Source: BOG-908 sp963751795
GTDB lineage: Bacteria > Pseudomonadota > Alphaproteobacteria > Acetobacterales > Acetobacteraceae
Length of the DNA stretch: 64,000 bases
Direction: 5' to 3'
Assembly: GCA_963751795.1 (NCBI GenBank)
Contig: CAVVVI010000004.1
Location: forward strand, 434,001-498,000
Position 1 is the first letter of the stretch; each line of letters opens with the position of its first letter. Below are positions 38,430-48,047 of this stretch, in pieces. The notes below the pieces were generated by a model, which saw only the letters and a list, made by a program, of their open reading frames with translations, did not search any database and was not told the DNA's origin. The position numbers and the translations under genes were made by a program.

Positions 38430-38465
38430 GGGCTGGATCGCGGCAGGTAGCCGCAATCCAGACCC
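38430..38465. terminator. Bidirectional hairpin between the convergent DUF2934 and egtD genes
   Basis: The left arm 38430-38444 (GGGCTGGATCGCGGC) pairs with the right arm 38450-38465 (GCCGCAATCCAGACCC) across an AGGTA loop. This gives 14 pairs with one C/A mismatch and one bulged A. It fills the 57-base gap between the two stop codons and reaches the egtD stop, so it can end transcription from both sides. There is no T-run. Confidence 0.7.
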
Positions 38466-39448
38466 TAGCCGCTATGCTGGAGCGCGTGGATCGAGAACAG
38501 GCGCGCCGGATCGGTCCAGACCTGGCGTGATTGCCAGCCCGCCGAAGCGGCCAAAGCGCCGAAGCCTTCGATGCTGTGCTTGGTGCTGTTCTCGGTATGG
38601 ATGGTCTCGCCTTCGGCGAACGCGATCTGCACGCCGGCCACCTGCACCCTCTGGGCGCGCAGGCTCTGCAGGTGCATCTCGATCCGGCTCTCGGCTTCGT
38701 TCCAGATCGCCTGATGGCGGAAGGCGGCCACGTCGAAATCGGCGGCCGCCTCGCGATTGAGGCGATGCAGCAGATTGAGGTTGAAGGCGGCCGTCACGCC
38801 CGCCGCATCGTCGTAGGCGGCCCGCAGCACGTCCAGGTCCTTGCGCAGATCCACGCCCACCACCAGCCATGCATCCGCCCCCAGGGTGCGGCCCGCCTGG
38901 CGCAAAAAGGCGCGCGCGCCGTCAGTATCGAAATTGCCGATCGTGGAGCCGGGAAAGAAGCCGAAGCGCGGCATGGACCGCACGCTGTCGGGCAGCGCGA
39001 TAGGCTGCAGGAAATCGGCCTGCAGCGGCACCGTTTGCAGGCCGGGACGGCGCGCGGCCAGCCGCGCGGCCATCGCGGCCAGCGCGTTGCCGGCGACGTC
39101 GATCGGCATGTAGGCGGCATACCGGCCGGGTGCCGCGTCGAGCAGCATCATCGCCTTGCCCTCGTCGCTGGCGCCGTATTCCACCAGCACGCTGCCGGGC
39201 GCCGCCAGCGCCGTGATCTCGCCGGCCACATCGCCCAGCAGCGCGCGCTCGGTGCGCGTCAGGTAGTATTCCGGCAGGCGCGTGATCGCCTCGAACAGCG
39301 CCACGCCGGCATCGTCGTACAGCAGCGCCGGCGGCAGCGTCTTGCGGGCGGCGGTCAGGCCGGCCAGGGCCTCTGCCACCAGGTCGGTGGCGGCAATCGC
39401 GGTGTCGAGCATGATGCGTTCAGGCCTGTGGCCGGGCGGCAGGATCAC
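38465..39448 (-). CDS. egtD: L-histidine N(alpha)-methyltransferase (ergothioneine pathway)
   Basis: EgtD trimethylates histidine to hercynine, the first step of ergothioneine synthesis. The 327-residue protein has the EgtD N-terminus (LPPALLYDDAGVALFEAITRLPEYYLTRTERALL). It also has the SAM-binding stretch VLVEYGASDEGKAMMLL, FFPGSTIGNFDTDGA, and YDDAAGVTAAFNLNLLHRLNRE. GTG 39448 overlaps the egtB stop (GTGA) and suggests coupling. ATG 39412 is an alternative start, 12 residues shorter. egtB lies directly upstream; no egtC, egtE or egtA is visible. Confidence 0.94.
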   Translation of the reverse strand: MILPPGHRPERIMLDTAIAATDLVAEALAGLTAARKTLPPALLYDDAGVALFEAITRLPEYYLTRTERALLGDVAGEITALAAPGSVLVEYGASDEGKAMMLLDAAPGRYAAYMPIDVAGNALAAMAARLAARRPGLQTVPLQADFLQPIALPDSVRSMPRFGFFPGSTIGNFDTDGARAFLRQAGRTLGADAWLVVGVDLRKDLDVLRAAYDDAAGVTAAFNLNLLHRLNREAAADFDVAAFRHQAIWNEAESRIEMHLQSLRAQRVQVAGVQIAFAEGETIHTENSTKHSIEGFGALAASAGWQSRQVWTDPARLFSIHALQHSG

Positions 39449-40674
39449 ACATCGCGCGCAAGGCGGATGCCGGAGAACTGCCAGCGCTTGGAGGGGTGGA
39501 AGAAGTTGCGATACGTGGGCCGCGTATGGCCCGCTGGCGTTGCCATCGAGCCGCCGCGCAGCACCATGGCGTTGATCATGAACTTGCCGTTGTATTCGCC
39601 CACCGCCCCCGGTGCGGCGCGGAAGCCGGGATAGGGCAAGTAGGCGCTATTGGTCCATTGCCAGACATGCGTGTCCAGCTCGGCCAGCGCATCGGCGCCG
39701 GCCAGCGTGTGGCCCGCCTCCATCTCCGCCTCGGTGGGCAGGCGCGAGCCCTCCCAGCGCGCATAGGCATCCGCCTCGTACCAGCTGACGTGGCGCACGG
39801 GTGCGTCGGGATCGAGCGGCACGGGGCCGGCCGGCGTCATCTGGCGCCAGCCCGCGCCGTCGGTGCCGCGCCGCCAGTGCAGCGGGTGCTCCCAGCCGTC
39901 GCGCCCCACCTGGTCCCAACCATCGGCCATCCACAATGCCGCGCGGCGGTAGCCGCCATCGTCGATGAAGGCCTGGAACTCGGCATTGCGCACCAGCCGG
40001 TTGGCCAGCAGGCAGGGCGCCAGCAACACGCGGTGGCGCGGCGTTTCGTTGTCGAAGCAGAAGCCGCCGCCGTGCTCGCGGTGGCCGATCGCATCGATGC
40101 CGCCCGGCAGGGCCACGAACCGCGTGGGCCCCGGCGCTGCCGGCGGCTCTTGCCAGCCCGGGATGGCGGCTTCCAACAACGGGTTCTGCGCGAAGGTGTA
40201 GAGGATGTCGGTGACCAGCAGCTCCTGGTGCTGCTGCTCGTGATGCAGGCCGAGCTCCACCAGCCGTACCGCCTCGCCGGGCGCGTGGCCGAGCCAGCCG
40301 AGGATGGCGGCATCCACGGCGGCGCGATAGGCACCGACCTCATCGGCGCTGGGCCGGGTGAGCAGGCCGCGGGCCGGGCGCGGATGCCGGGCACCGACCG
40401 CCTCGTAATACGAGTTGAACAGGAAGCCGAAGCGCGGATCGAACACGCGGTAGCCGGGAATGTAGGGCACGGCCACGAAGGTTTCGAAAAACCAGGTGGT
40501 ATGCGCGCGATGCCATTTCGCGGGGCTGGCATCGTCCATTGCCTGCACGCATTGGTCTTCCGGCGACAGCGCGGCGGCCAGCAATTCGGTATGGCCGCGC
40601 ACGGCCGCATAATCCGCGCTCAGCGTAGCCATCGCGGCAGGGCGGTCAGAGGCGCGGCGCGGGGGTGCGTTCAT
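39445..40674 (-). CDS. egtB: Ergothioneine biosynthesis sulfoxide synthase
   Basis: EgtB is an iron enzyme joining hercynine to a thiol donor (cysteine or gamma-glutamylcysteine) with oxygen. The 409-residue protein has an N-terminal DinB-like domain with iron ligands His55 (KWHRAH) and HX3HXE at His145, His149 and Glu151. The C-terminal domain is of formylglycine-generating-enzyme type (RHVSWYEADAYARWEGSRLPTEAEME) and ends NFFHPSKRWQFSGIRLARDV. ATG 40674 has an AGGAGG site six bases upstream. A longer open frame to 40791 lacks family similarity. Its stop overlaps egtD. Confidence 0.94.
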   Translation of the reverse strand: MNAPPRRASDRPAAMATLSADYAAVRGHTELLAAALSPEDQCVQAMDDASPAKWHRAHTTWFFETFVAVPYIPGYRVFDPRFGFLFNSYYEAVGARHPRPARGLLTRPSADEVGAYRAAVDAAILGWLGHAPGEAVRLVELGLHHEQQHQELLVTDILYTFAQNPLLEAAIPGWQEPPAAPGPTRFVALPGGIDAIGHREHGGGFCFDNETPRHRVLLAPCLLANRLVRNAEFQAFIDDGGYRRAALWMADGWDQVGRDGWEHPLHWRRGTDGAGWRQMTPAGPVPLDPDAPVRHVSWYEADAYARWEGSRLPTEAEMEAGHTLAGADALAELDTHVWQWTNSAYLPYPGFRAAPGAVGEYNGKFMINAMVLRGGSMATPAGHTRPTYRNFFHPSKRWQFSGIRLARDV

Positions 40675-40815
40675 CAAAGCCTCCTGAAGCTGAACGGCGC
40701 GCCGGCAGCGGCGGTTCCCGAAGGCTGCGGGCCTCGCATATTGCGGCGGCCCCGCATTGGGCAAGCCCGCCCTGCGGCCGGAATGCGACACGCTTCATAC
40801 GCATTCCTCTTGCGA

Positions 40816-40847
40816 GCGCAACGTTTCCCTGCAATTAAGAGTTGCGC
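40816..40847 (+). promoter_or_regulatory. Inverted repeat in the leader of the large repeat-protein gene
   Basis: GCGCAAC (40816-40822) is exactly complementary to GTTGCGC (40841-40847) across 18 bases that include an A/T-rich AATTAAGA. It lies 42 bases before the ATG, directly upstream of the ribosome-binding-site hairpin. It could be an operator palindrome or a first stem of a folded 5' leader; sequence alone does not decide. Confidence 0.45.
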
Positions 40848-40855
40848 GTTCAAAA

Positions 40856-40884
40856 CGTCCTCTCCCGCTCGGGGCGAGAGGACG
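40856..40884 (+). promoter_or_regulatory. Hairpin that sequesters the ribosome binding site of the large repeat-protein gene
   Basis: CGTCCTCTC (40856-40864) pairs perfectly over 9 bp with GAGAGGACG (40876-40884), loop CCGCTCGGGGC. The right arm is the Shine-Dalgarno region itself (GAGAGGA), and ATG follows at 40889. In the folded state the ribosome binding site would be masked. This geometry is typical of translational control elements such as RNA thermometers or protein-bound leaders. That it regulates is inference; the pairing is directly visible. Confidence 0.6.
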
Positions 40885-40888
40885 CAGC

Positions 40889-43800
40889 ATGACGGCACGC
40901 AGTTACGTGTGGCTCTCAATCGGCGGTGGTGCATGGGGTCTGGCCTCCAACTGGGCAGATACGACGGACGGCACCAGCCCGTCCGCCAGCGCGCCCGGCG
41001 CCCTGGATGATGTGACGGTGACCGGGCCTGCAGGCGCCGCCGTGCAAACCATCACGAGCTCGGCCGCGAGCCCGGGGCTGGCTGCGCTGGCGCGGTTCGA
41101 CGGCAACACGGCGCTGGTCGGCAGCTTCGCGTTCACCGGCCTGGCGCTGGGCCAGGGCGGCGCGGGCGGCCTGCTGGAGTTGTCGGCCAACACCATCCTG
41201 CAATCGGCCACGGCCACCCTGGCGTCCGGCAGCTTGCTGGCCGGCAGCGGCGCCACCCTGTCGGTCGCCGGCACGCTGGGCCTGGGGGCCGCCGGCGCGC
41301 CTGCGGCGAACCTCAACATCACCGGCGGCAGCACCGCTTCGGCGCTGGCCGTGCTGCTCGCCGCCGGCAATGACAGCATCTACGTCGATCCGGCCTCCAT
41401 CCTGGAAGTGGGCGGCACCGGGCAGGGCAAGGCCGGCCGGCTCACCATCGATGCCGGCGGCATGCTGGCGGGCCAGGGCAACGCGAATGCCTACGGCGCG
41501 GTCGCCAATAACGGCACCATCGCGGCGCAAGGCGGCACGCTCGCGCTGGGCGCGCTGTCGGGCAGCGGCACGCTGCTGATCGGGGCCGGCGCCACGCTGA
41601 TGCTCGACGGCGCATGCGGCGCCGGGCAGGCGGTGGGCTTTGCCGGCGCCAACGCGACGCTCGCTTTGGCCGCCGAGGCCGACGCACCCGCCGGCACACT
41701 GACCGGGTATGCCGCCGGCGACGCGATCGACATCCACGGCAGCCAGATCTCCTCGGCCAGCTTCCAGCCCACCGGGCCCGCCGGCGGCGTGCTGACGCTG
41801 TTCTACGGCACCCAGGCGGCCGCCACGCTGCGTCTCGCCGGCAGCTACGCGGGCGACGTGTTCCTCACCGCCGGGGACGGCGCCGGCGGCACGCTGATCA
41901 CGCTCGCCGCCGCGCCGCGGCGGCGGCGGCCCCGGCCCGGGCACGTCTACGCCAGATCAATATGCCTGGACCGGCGGTGCGTCCGGCGGCTGGGGCAACG
42001 CCGCCAACTGGGCGGACACGACGCGCGGCCAGTCGCCGGCGCGCATCGCCCCGGGTGTGAACGACCTCGTTACCCTGGCCGGCGGGCAGGCCGCGTTCAC
42101 CGTTATCGGCGGGGCCGGCAACGCGGCCAGCCTGGGCGTCACCGGCGAGGTCGCGCTGTCCGGCACGTATCACGTGGGCACACTCAGCGTCGGCAGCCTG
42201 GCAGGCGCCGCCACGCCGGGCACGCTCGACCTGCTCGCCGGTACCGTCATGGACGCGGCCACCGCAAGCATCGCCGACGGCGCCATCAGCCTCTCCGGCA
42301 GCCTGGCCACGCTGGATGTCGCCGGCACGCTCACGCTCGGCGGCGGCCCCTCCGGCGTGGGCCTGCCGGTCACCGCCCTGAGCGTCACCGCCGGCGCGGC
42401 GGTGCAGGCGGCCTCGCTGGTGCTGGGCGGCGGCTCGGGCGACAGCATCGTCACCGACCCGACCGGCAGCGTGGAGGTGGGCACTGCCGGTGGCGCTGCT
42501 TCCGGCGCGGTCACCATCGATGCCGGCGCCGTGCTGACGGGCAACGGCAGCATCAACCCGCTGGGTCAGACGGTCGATAACGGGACCGTTCTGGCGGCCG
42601 GCGGCACGCTCACCTTGGGCACAGTCAGCGGCGCCGGCGCGCTGGAGGTGGCCGCCGGCGCCACGCTCGAATTGCTCGCCGCCAGCGCGGTGCCCGTCAC
42701 CCTGCAAGGAACAGCGGCCACCGGCGGCTCCGTGCTGGCGTTCAGCGGCGCGCGCGCCGCTCCCACCGGCATCATCGCCGGCCTGGTGCCCGGCGACGCG
42801 ATCCATCTCGAAGGCAGCCCGCTCACCGGCCTGCAATTCACCGGCGGCAGCACAGGCGGTACGCTGGCGCTGATCTACGGCACCACCGTCGTCGGCCGGC
42901 TGGCGCTGGCCGGCAGCTTCGCGGGCATGCGCTTCGTGCTGACGCCCGACAGCACGGGCGGCAGCGTCATCACCCTGGCCACCACCACCGGCGGCGGCGG
43001 CGGGCCGGGGCAGGGCGGCACCGACACGCTGGCCTGGACCAGCCCCGTCAGCGGCGCCTGGGGCCGTGCCGCCAGCTGGACCGACCAGACGACCGGTGCG
43101 GCCGCTACTGCCCCGCCCGGCGTGCAAAGCCCGGTGGTGATCGCCGGGCCGGGTGGCACCGTTTTCGAAGACATCACCGGCCAGGGCACCTGCGCCAGCC
43201 TGAGCGCCAGCGGCAACACGGTGCTGTCGGGCGGCTTCTCCACCGGGCAGCTCGGCATGGCGGCCGGGGGCGCCCTGGTGCTCGGCGTCAACACCACACT
43301 CACGGCCACGGGGGCCACCCTCGCCAACGCCGAACTCATCGCCAGCGGGCAGAGCGCGCTGCTGGCCTGTAGCGGCACGCTATCGCTGGCCGGCGACGCT
43401 AGCCTGCTCGCCGCGCAATCGCATGGCGCGGTGCAGGGCGCCGGCCTGGTGCTGGCCGGCGGCGCCGTCACTGCCGACGTGACCGCCTCGGTCGAGATCG
43501 GCACGCTGGGCGGGGCGGCTGCCGGCGCGCTCACCATCGATGCCGGCTTCGCCGCTTCCGGCTTCGGCGCGCTCGCCCTCGGCGGCACGATCATCGATAA
43601 CGGCACCGTCACGGCCCAGGGCGGCACGCTGTCGCTCGGCAATGTCGGCGGTGCCGGCGGCCTGGCGATCGGCACCGGCGCCACGCTGGCGCTGGTGGGC
43701 ACCGATGCCTGTCCGGTCAGCTTCGCCGGCGGCGCGGCCACGCTGCTGCTGGCCGCCACCAGCCTGGGCGGCAGCCTCACCGGCTTTGCCGCCGGCGACG

Positions 43801-45010
43801 CCATCGTGGTGGGCAGCACGCCGATCGACAGCGTGGCCTACCGGCTGGGCACCGGCGGGCTGGGCACGCTGACGCTGGGCGAGGCCGGGCGGGTGGTCGG
43901 CCAGCTCGTGCTGGCGGGCGGCTATGCGGGCCAGACGTTCAACGTGCAGCCGGATGGCGCTGGGGCGGCCATCACGGTCTCGGCGCCCGGTGCCATCGGC
44001 CCCTCGCCCGGCACGGCCACGCCGGACCAGTATCGCTGGACGGGCGGGCAAGCCGGCAGCTGGGGCAACGTGGCCAACTGGCTGGATGTAACGACGGGCC
44101 AGAACCCGGCCGCCGTGGCGCCCGGGCTCAATAACGGCGTGAGCATCGCCGGCGGCAACGGCACGGCGCTGCAGATCACCGGGCCGGCGGACGCGGCCTT
44201 GCTGGCACTCACCGGCACCGTCTCGCTCACCGGCGCCTATGCCCTGGGCACGCTGTCGGTCGGCGCCGCGCCCGGCGCGGCCCCAGCGCTGCTCGCCATC
44301 GGCGCGGGCACCACCCTCAGCACCGGCGCGGCCACCATCGCCGGCGGCAGCATCGCCTTGGCCGGCGGCGCCCTCTCGGTTGCCGGCACGCTGGCACTGG
44401 CCGGCGCCGGTAGCGCGCTGGAGGCGAGCGGCGCTGCCTTGGTGCAGCTCGGCGGTGTGGTGCTGGGCGGGGCCGGCGGCGTGCTGGCCGATGGCGGCGC
44501 GGCCTCCATCGAGATCGGCGGCAGCGGACGCGGCACGGCGGGCAACATCACGCTCGATGCCGGCGCGCTCATCACCGGCACGGGCAGCGTGGCTGCCTCT
44601 GGCACCATCATGGACGCGGGCACGATCGCCGCCAGCGGCGGCACGCTCACGCTCGGCACGGTCGCCGGCACCGGTACGCTGCTGGTGGGGGTGGGCGCCG
44701 AGCTGGTGCTGGCCGGCACCGCATCGGCGGCGCTCACGGCCGATTTCGCCGGCGCCGGCACGCTCAGCCTCGGCCAGGGCGCGCTGGCCGGCGCGCCTGC
44801 CATCGCCGGCTTCGGCACCGGCGACCAGATCCTGCTCGCCGTGGGCGGCGTCACGCAGGCCACCTACGCCCAGACCGCGCCCGCCTCGGGCGTGCTCACC
44901 ATTACGTCGGGCACCACCGTGCTGGCGCAGCTGACCCTGCTGGGCGACCAGTCCGGCCAGGCCTTTACCGTCACCGGCACGGCCGATGGCGGCACCATCC
45001 TTACAGCAAC
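40889..45010 (+). repeat. Four tandem coding modules of about 1.0 kb
   Basis: The Trp-containing module openings fall near 40905, 41966, 43025 and 44033, so the period is about 1.0-1.06 kb. The modules share order and motifs but have diverged in DNA sequence. They are coding repeats of one protein, not a mobile or CRISPR repeat. Modules 2 and 4 are closest in their openings (QYAWTGG / QYRWTGG, both followed by WGN-ANW). Module 1 is the most degenerate at its start (WLSIGGGAWGLASNW). Confidence 0.75.
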
Positions 45011-46481
45011 GCCGGACAAAACGACCGGCCAGGGAGGCGGCTTCGTGACCAACCCAACCACCAGCGGCGGCATGCTCGTCGACGCGAACACGCTGGAGAC
45101 CAATCTCGGCGGCCTGTTCCTGCCCGAAGCGCTCACCGGCCTGGCCAACCTCATCGACGGCACCGGCGGCTTCAACCAGACCACCTATGAGTGGTTCTCG
45201 GCCGATGGCAGCGCGGCGGGCGCGCCTTCACAGGCGGTGCCGACCAGCGTCGAGCTGGTGGGCCCCGGCGTGCAGGCGGGCACGCTGCTCGGGTTGCAGG
45301 CCGGCTACCGGGCGCTGCTGGTCGAAGGCAACCAGTCGCTCAACATCACCGATAACGGCCTCGGCAACGCGCTGCTCGCCGGCAACATGGGCACCGACAG
45401 CATCACGGCGGCCGGCGAGGGCGACACGCTGGTGGGCGGCGCCGGCGCGCACGGCACGCAGTTCTTCGCCACGCTGACGCACCCCGTCGCCGGTGGCACC
45501 CCGAGCGGCTACGACGTGGTCATCCACGGCAGCGGCAACGACACGATCGTCACCACCAACGATGCCGCCGCGGTGACCACCGGCGGGGGCGGCCACAGCC
45601 TGGTGTTCCTCGGCACGCCGCAGAACACGGCCGGCCGCACCAATTCCATCACGCTGGCCGGATCCGACACCGTGGTGTGCGTGCCCGGCAGCGGCTCGAC
45701 CGAGCAGAACGTGACGGTGAGTGCCGCCGCTGGCCTCGCGCCCGAGGTGGTGTTCGGCCCGGCGGCCGGCGGGCTGCATTTCGTGGGCGGCGCCAGCCCG
45801 GCCATCGTGGTGGGCTATGGCGGCCAGGTGCTGATGCAGGGCGGGGCCGGCAACGGCAGCGTGCTGTGGGCCAACAGCAGTGCGATCAGCTACGTGGGCG
45901 GCAGCGGCTCGGCCGTCATCATCGGCGGCTCCAACCAGGCCGACGTGCAGGGCGGCTCGGGCCCCGTCACGGTGTTCGGCGGCAGCGGCGAGGGCCTGTA
46001 TGCCGGTGCGGCCGGTTCGGTGTTCGTGATCGGCGACGGCGCCAGCACGGTGACGGCCGCGGCCGGCGTCGGCGTGTTCATCACCGGCGGCGCCAATGTC
46101 TCGGTCAGCGGCAGCGCCGGGGGCGACGCCTATGCCGGCAACTCCACCGGCAACAACATCTTCCAGGCCGGCGGCGGCAACGAGACGCTGTGGGGCGGCG
46201 TGGGCAACGACCTGTTCCTCGGCGGCAGCGGCCACATCGCCATGATCAGCGGCGGCGGCGACGACGTGTTCAGCTTCCTCAACGGCGCCAATAGCGGCGG
46301 CTCGGACACGATCTACGGCTTCGTGCCCGGCCAGAGCAGCATCGAGCTGAGCGGCTACGGCCTCACCGTGCCGCTGATCACCCACGCCGGGGCCGACAGC
46401 ATCCTCAACCTCTCCGACGGCACGCAGATCACCGTGCACAACGTGGCCAATCTCGGCGCCTCTTCGATCATCCTGCACTGA
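40889..46481 (+). CDS. Large modular beta-strand-repeat protein with RTX-like C-terminus (frameshift)
   Basis: This is a probable surface or secreted adhesin/matrix protein of about 1863 residues once one extra base near 41905-41940 is removed. Four tandem modules of about 335-350 residues each open with a Trp motif (AWTGGASGGWGNAANWADTT and variants). Each then runs through Gly/Ala/Thr-rich strands such as IDNGTVTAQGGTLSLG and a FAAGDAI motif, and closes with VVGQLVLAGGYAG. This resembles autotransporter-associated beta-strand repeats. The last 490 residues differ: they carry Gly/Asp-rich stretches (GGGNETLWGGVGNDLFLGGSG, GGGDDVFSFLNG) like degraded calcium-binding RTX nonapeptides. There is no N-terminal signal peptide and no outer-membrane barrel, so C-terminal-signal type I secretion is my best inference. 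No transporter lies nearby. Confidence 0.8.
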
Positions 46482-46494
46482 GCTTGCGGTAGCG

Positions 46495-46524
46495 CTGGCC
46501 GGCGCCGATGCGGGCGCCGGTCAG
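46495..46524 (+). terminator. Strong hairpin after the large repeat-protein gene
   Basis: CTGGCCGGCGCC (46495-46506) pairs with GGCGCCGGTCAG (46513-46524) over 12 positions, 11 Watson-Crick and one G-T, with loop GATGCG. It begins 13 bases after the stop codon. No T-run follows, so it may need Rho or act as a 3'-end stabiliser. Confidence 0.65.
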
Positions 46525-46628
46525 GCCTCGCGCGCGCTTGCCGCGACTCCGACAGCCAGCCTAGCGTTCCTACGCAGTGCGCCGGCCGCCCTCCCGGCCG
46601 CGTCTCCTGCGCCCAGGGGAGACCCCGT

Positions 46629-47127
46629 ATGTCTCTAAGCATGCAAGCCAGCCCCGCTGCCAACCCGCTCGATGTCGTCGAGCAGATCGTATCGGCCAAC
46701 GAATGGTCGTTCGACCGCCGCTCGGATGCCGAGATGGCCGCCGAAGCACCCGGCAAATGGTGTGATTACGGATTGTATTTCAGCTGGTCGGGCGAGATCT
46801 CGGCCATGCACTTCACCTGCACGTTCGACCTGAAAGTGCCCGCACCCCGCCGCGCAGCGCTCTACGAATTGCTGGCGCGCGCCAACGAGCGGCTGTGGAT
46901 CGGCCATTTCGGCATGGACAGCGACGACGGCATGCCGCTGTTCCGCCACTCCGTGCTGCTGCGGCGGGGCTCCCGGCGCCTCGGCCGAGAGCCTCGAGGA
47001 CATGGTCGATATCGCGATCACCGAATGCGAGCGCTTCTACCCGGCGTTCCAGTTCGTGCTGTGGGGCGGCAAGGCGCCGGCCGAGGCGCTGGAGGCGGCC
47101 ATGCTGGAATGCGTGGGCGAGGCTTGA
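46629..47127 (+). CDS. YbjN domain-containing protein (frameshift)
   Basis: This is a small soluble YbjN-family protein of about 165 residues. Family features are NEWSFDRRSDAEMAAEAPGKWCDYGLYFSW, the beta-strand region AMHFTCTFDLKVPAPRRAALYELLARANERLWIGHFGM and FRHSVLLR. One extra base near 46961-46975 moves the frame: FRHSVLLR continues as GAPGASAESLEDMVDIAITECERFYPAFQFVLWGGK, ending at 47127. The molecular function is not established; E. coli YbjN has been linked to motility and stress. It has an AGGGGAG ribosome binding site. Its stop overlaps the TTG start of proC. Confidence 0.82.
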
Positions 47128-47936
47128 GCGACCATCGTCTGCCTTCCGTCCTGCTGGTGGGCGCCGGCCGCATGGGCGCGGCCATGTTCGCCGGCTGGTC
47201 GGAAGCCGGGCTTGCACCCTCGCTGCTGATCGACCCGTCGCTTCCGCCCGGCGTGGCCCGGGCGGAAGATCGCCTGCTCGCTTCCATCGACGACCTGCCG
47301 CCGGATTACGCCGCCGACGCGGTGGTGCTCGCCGTCAAGCCGCAGGCGGCGGCTACCCTGCTGCCCCCGCTCGGCCGCTTGGTGCCGCCGGGCGCGGTCG
47401 TGCTCTCCATCCTGGCGGGCCTGCCGGTGGCCCGCCTGTCGGCGCTGCTGGGCGGTGCCAACCCCATCGTGCGCGCCATGCCGAACACCCCGGCCGCCAT
47501 CGGCCGCGGCATGACCGTGGCCGTCGCCGGCCCGGGGGTGAGCGCGGCGCAGCGCGAACTGTGCCACCGCCTGCTGGCCGCCTCGGGCGAGGTGGCCTGG
47601 CTGGAGGACGAGGCGCTGGTCGATCCCGCGACATCGGTATCCGGCTGCGGGCCGGCCTACGTGTTCCTGCTCGCCGAACTGATGGAGCAGGAGGGCGTGG
47701 CCCAGGGCCTGCCGCCGGCGCTCGCCCGCCAGCTGGCGCGCGCCACGGTCGCCGGCGCCGGCGCCCTGCTGGCCGCCTCGCCGGAGGAGGCGGCCCAGCT
47801 TCGCCGCAACGTGACCAGCCCGAACGGAGTGACCGAACGCGCGCTGGCCGTGCTGATGGAGCGGCAGGCCTGGCCCGATGCGCTGCACCGTGCGCTGGAA
47901 GCCGCCACAGCGCGCTCGCGGGAGCTCGCCGCCTGA
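47124..47936 (+). CDS. proC: Pyrroline-5-carboxylate reductase
   Basis: ProC reduces pyrroline-5-carboxylate to proline with NAD(P)H. The 270-residue protein has the Rossmann motif VLLVGAGRMGAAMFAGW at the N-terminus. It also has VVLAVKPQAAATLL, RAMPNTPAAIGRGM, and the signature SGCGPAYVFLLAELMEQEGVAQGL, with the LRRNVTSPNGVTERAL region near the end. I chose TTG 47124, which overlaps the ybjN stop (TTGA); no ATG or GTG gives a full-length N-terminus. An intrinsic terminator follows. Confidence 0.94.
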   Translation: MSDHRLPSVLLVGAGRMGAAMFAGWSEAGLAPSLLIDPSLPPGVARAEDRLLASIDDLPPDYAADAVVLAVKPQAAATLLPPLGRLVPPGAVVLSILAGLPVARLSALLGGANPIVRAMPNTPAAIGRGMTVAVAGPGVSAAQRELCHRLLAASGEVAWLEDEALVDPATSVSGCGPAYVFLLAELMEQEGVAQGLPPALARQLARATVAGAGALLAASPEEAAQLRRNVTSPNGVTERALAVLMERQAWPDALHRALEAATARSRELAA

Positions 47937-47945
47937 GCCCGGCAC

Positions 47946-47978
47946 CGCGCCGCCGCACGCGCGGCGCGTTACTTTTTT
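47946..47978 (+). terminator. Intrinsic terminator after proC
   Basis: CGCGCCGC (47946-47953) pairs perfectly with GCGGCGCG (47961-47968) across a 7-base loop and is followed by TTACTTTTTT (47969-47978). This is the clearest Rho-independent terminator in the window. It lies 10 bases after the proC stop. Confidence 0.88.
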
Positions 47979-48047
47979 AGCCGCGCGCGCTTTCTTTCCG
48001 CGGCGCCGCCCCCAAGCTGCCATCCCATCCCCAGCCACGGATTGTTC

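Noticed and set aside
40889..45010. Tandem 1-kb repeats as a CRISPR-like or mobile array
   Set aside because: The repeats are coding, keep one reading frame apart from a single indel, and are diverged in DNA but conserved in protein pattern.
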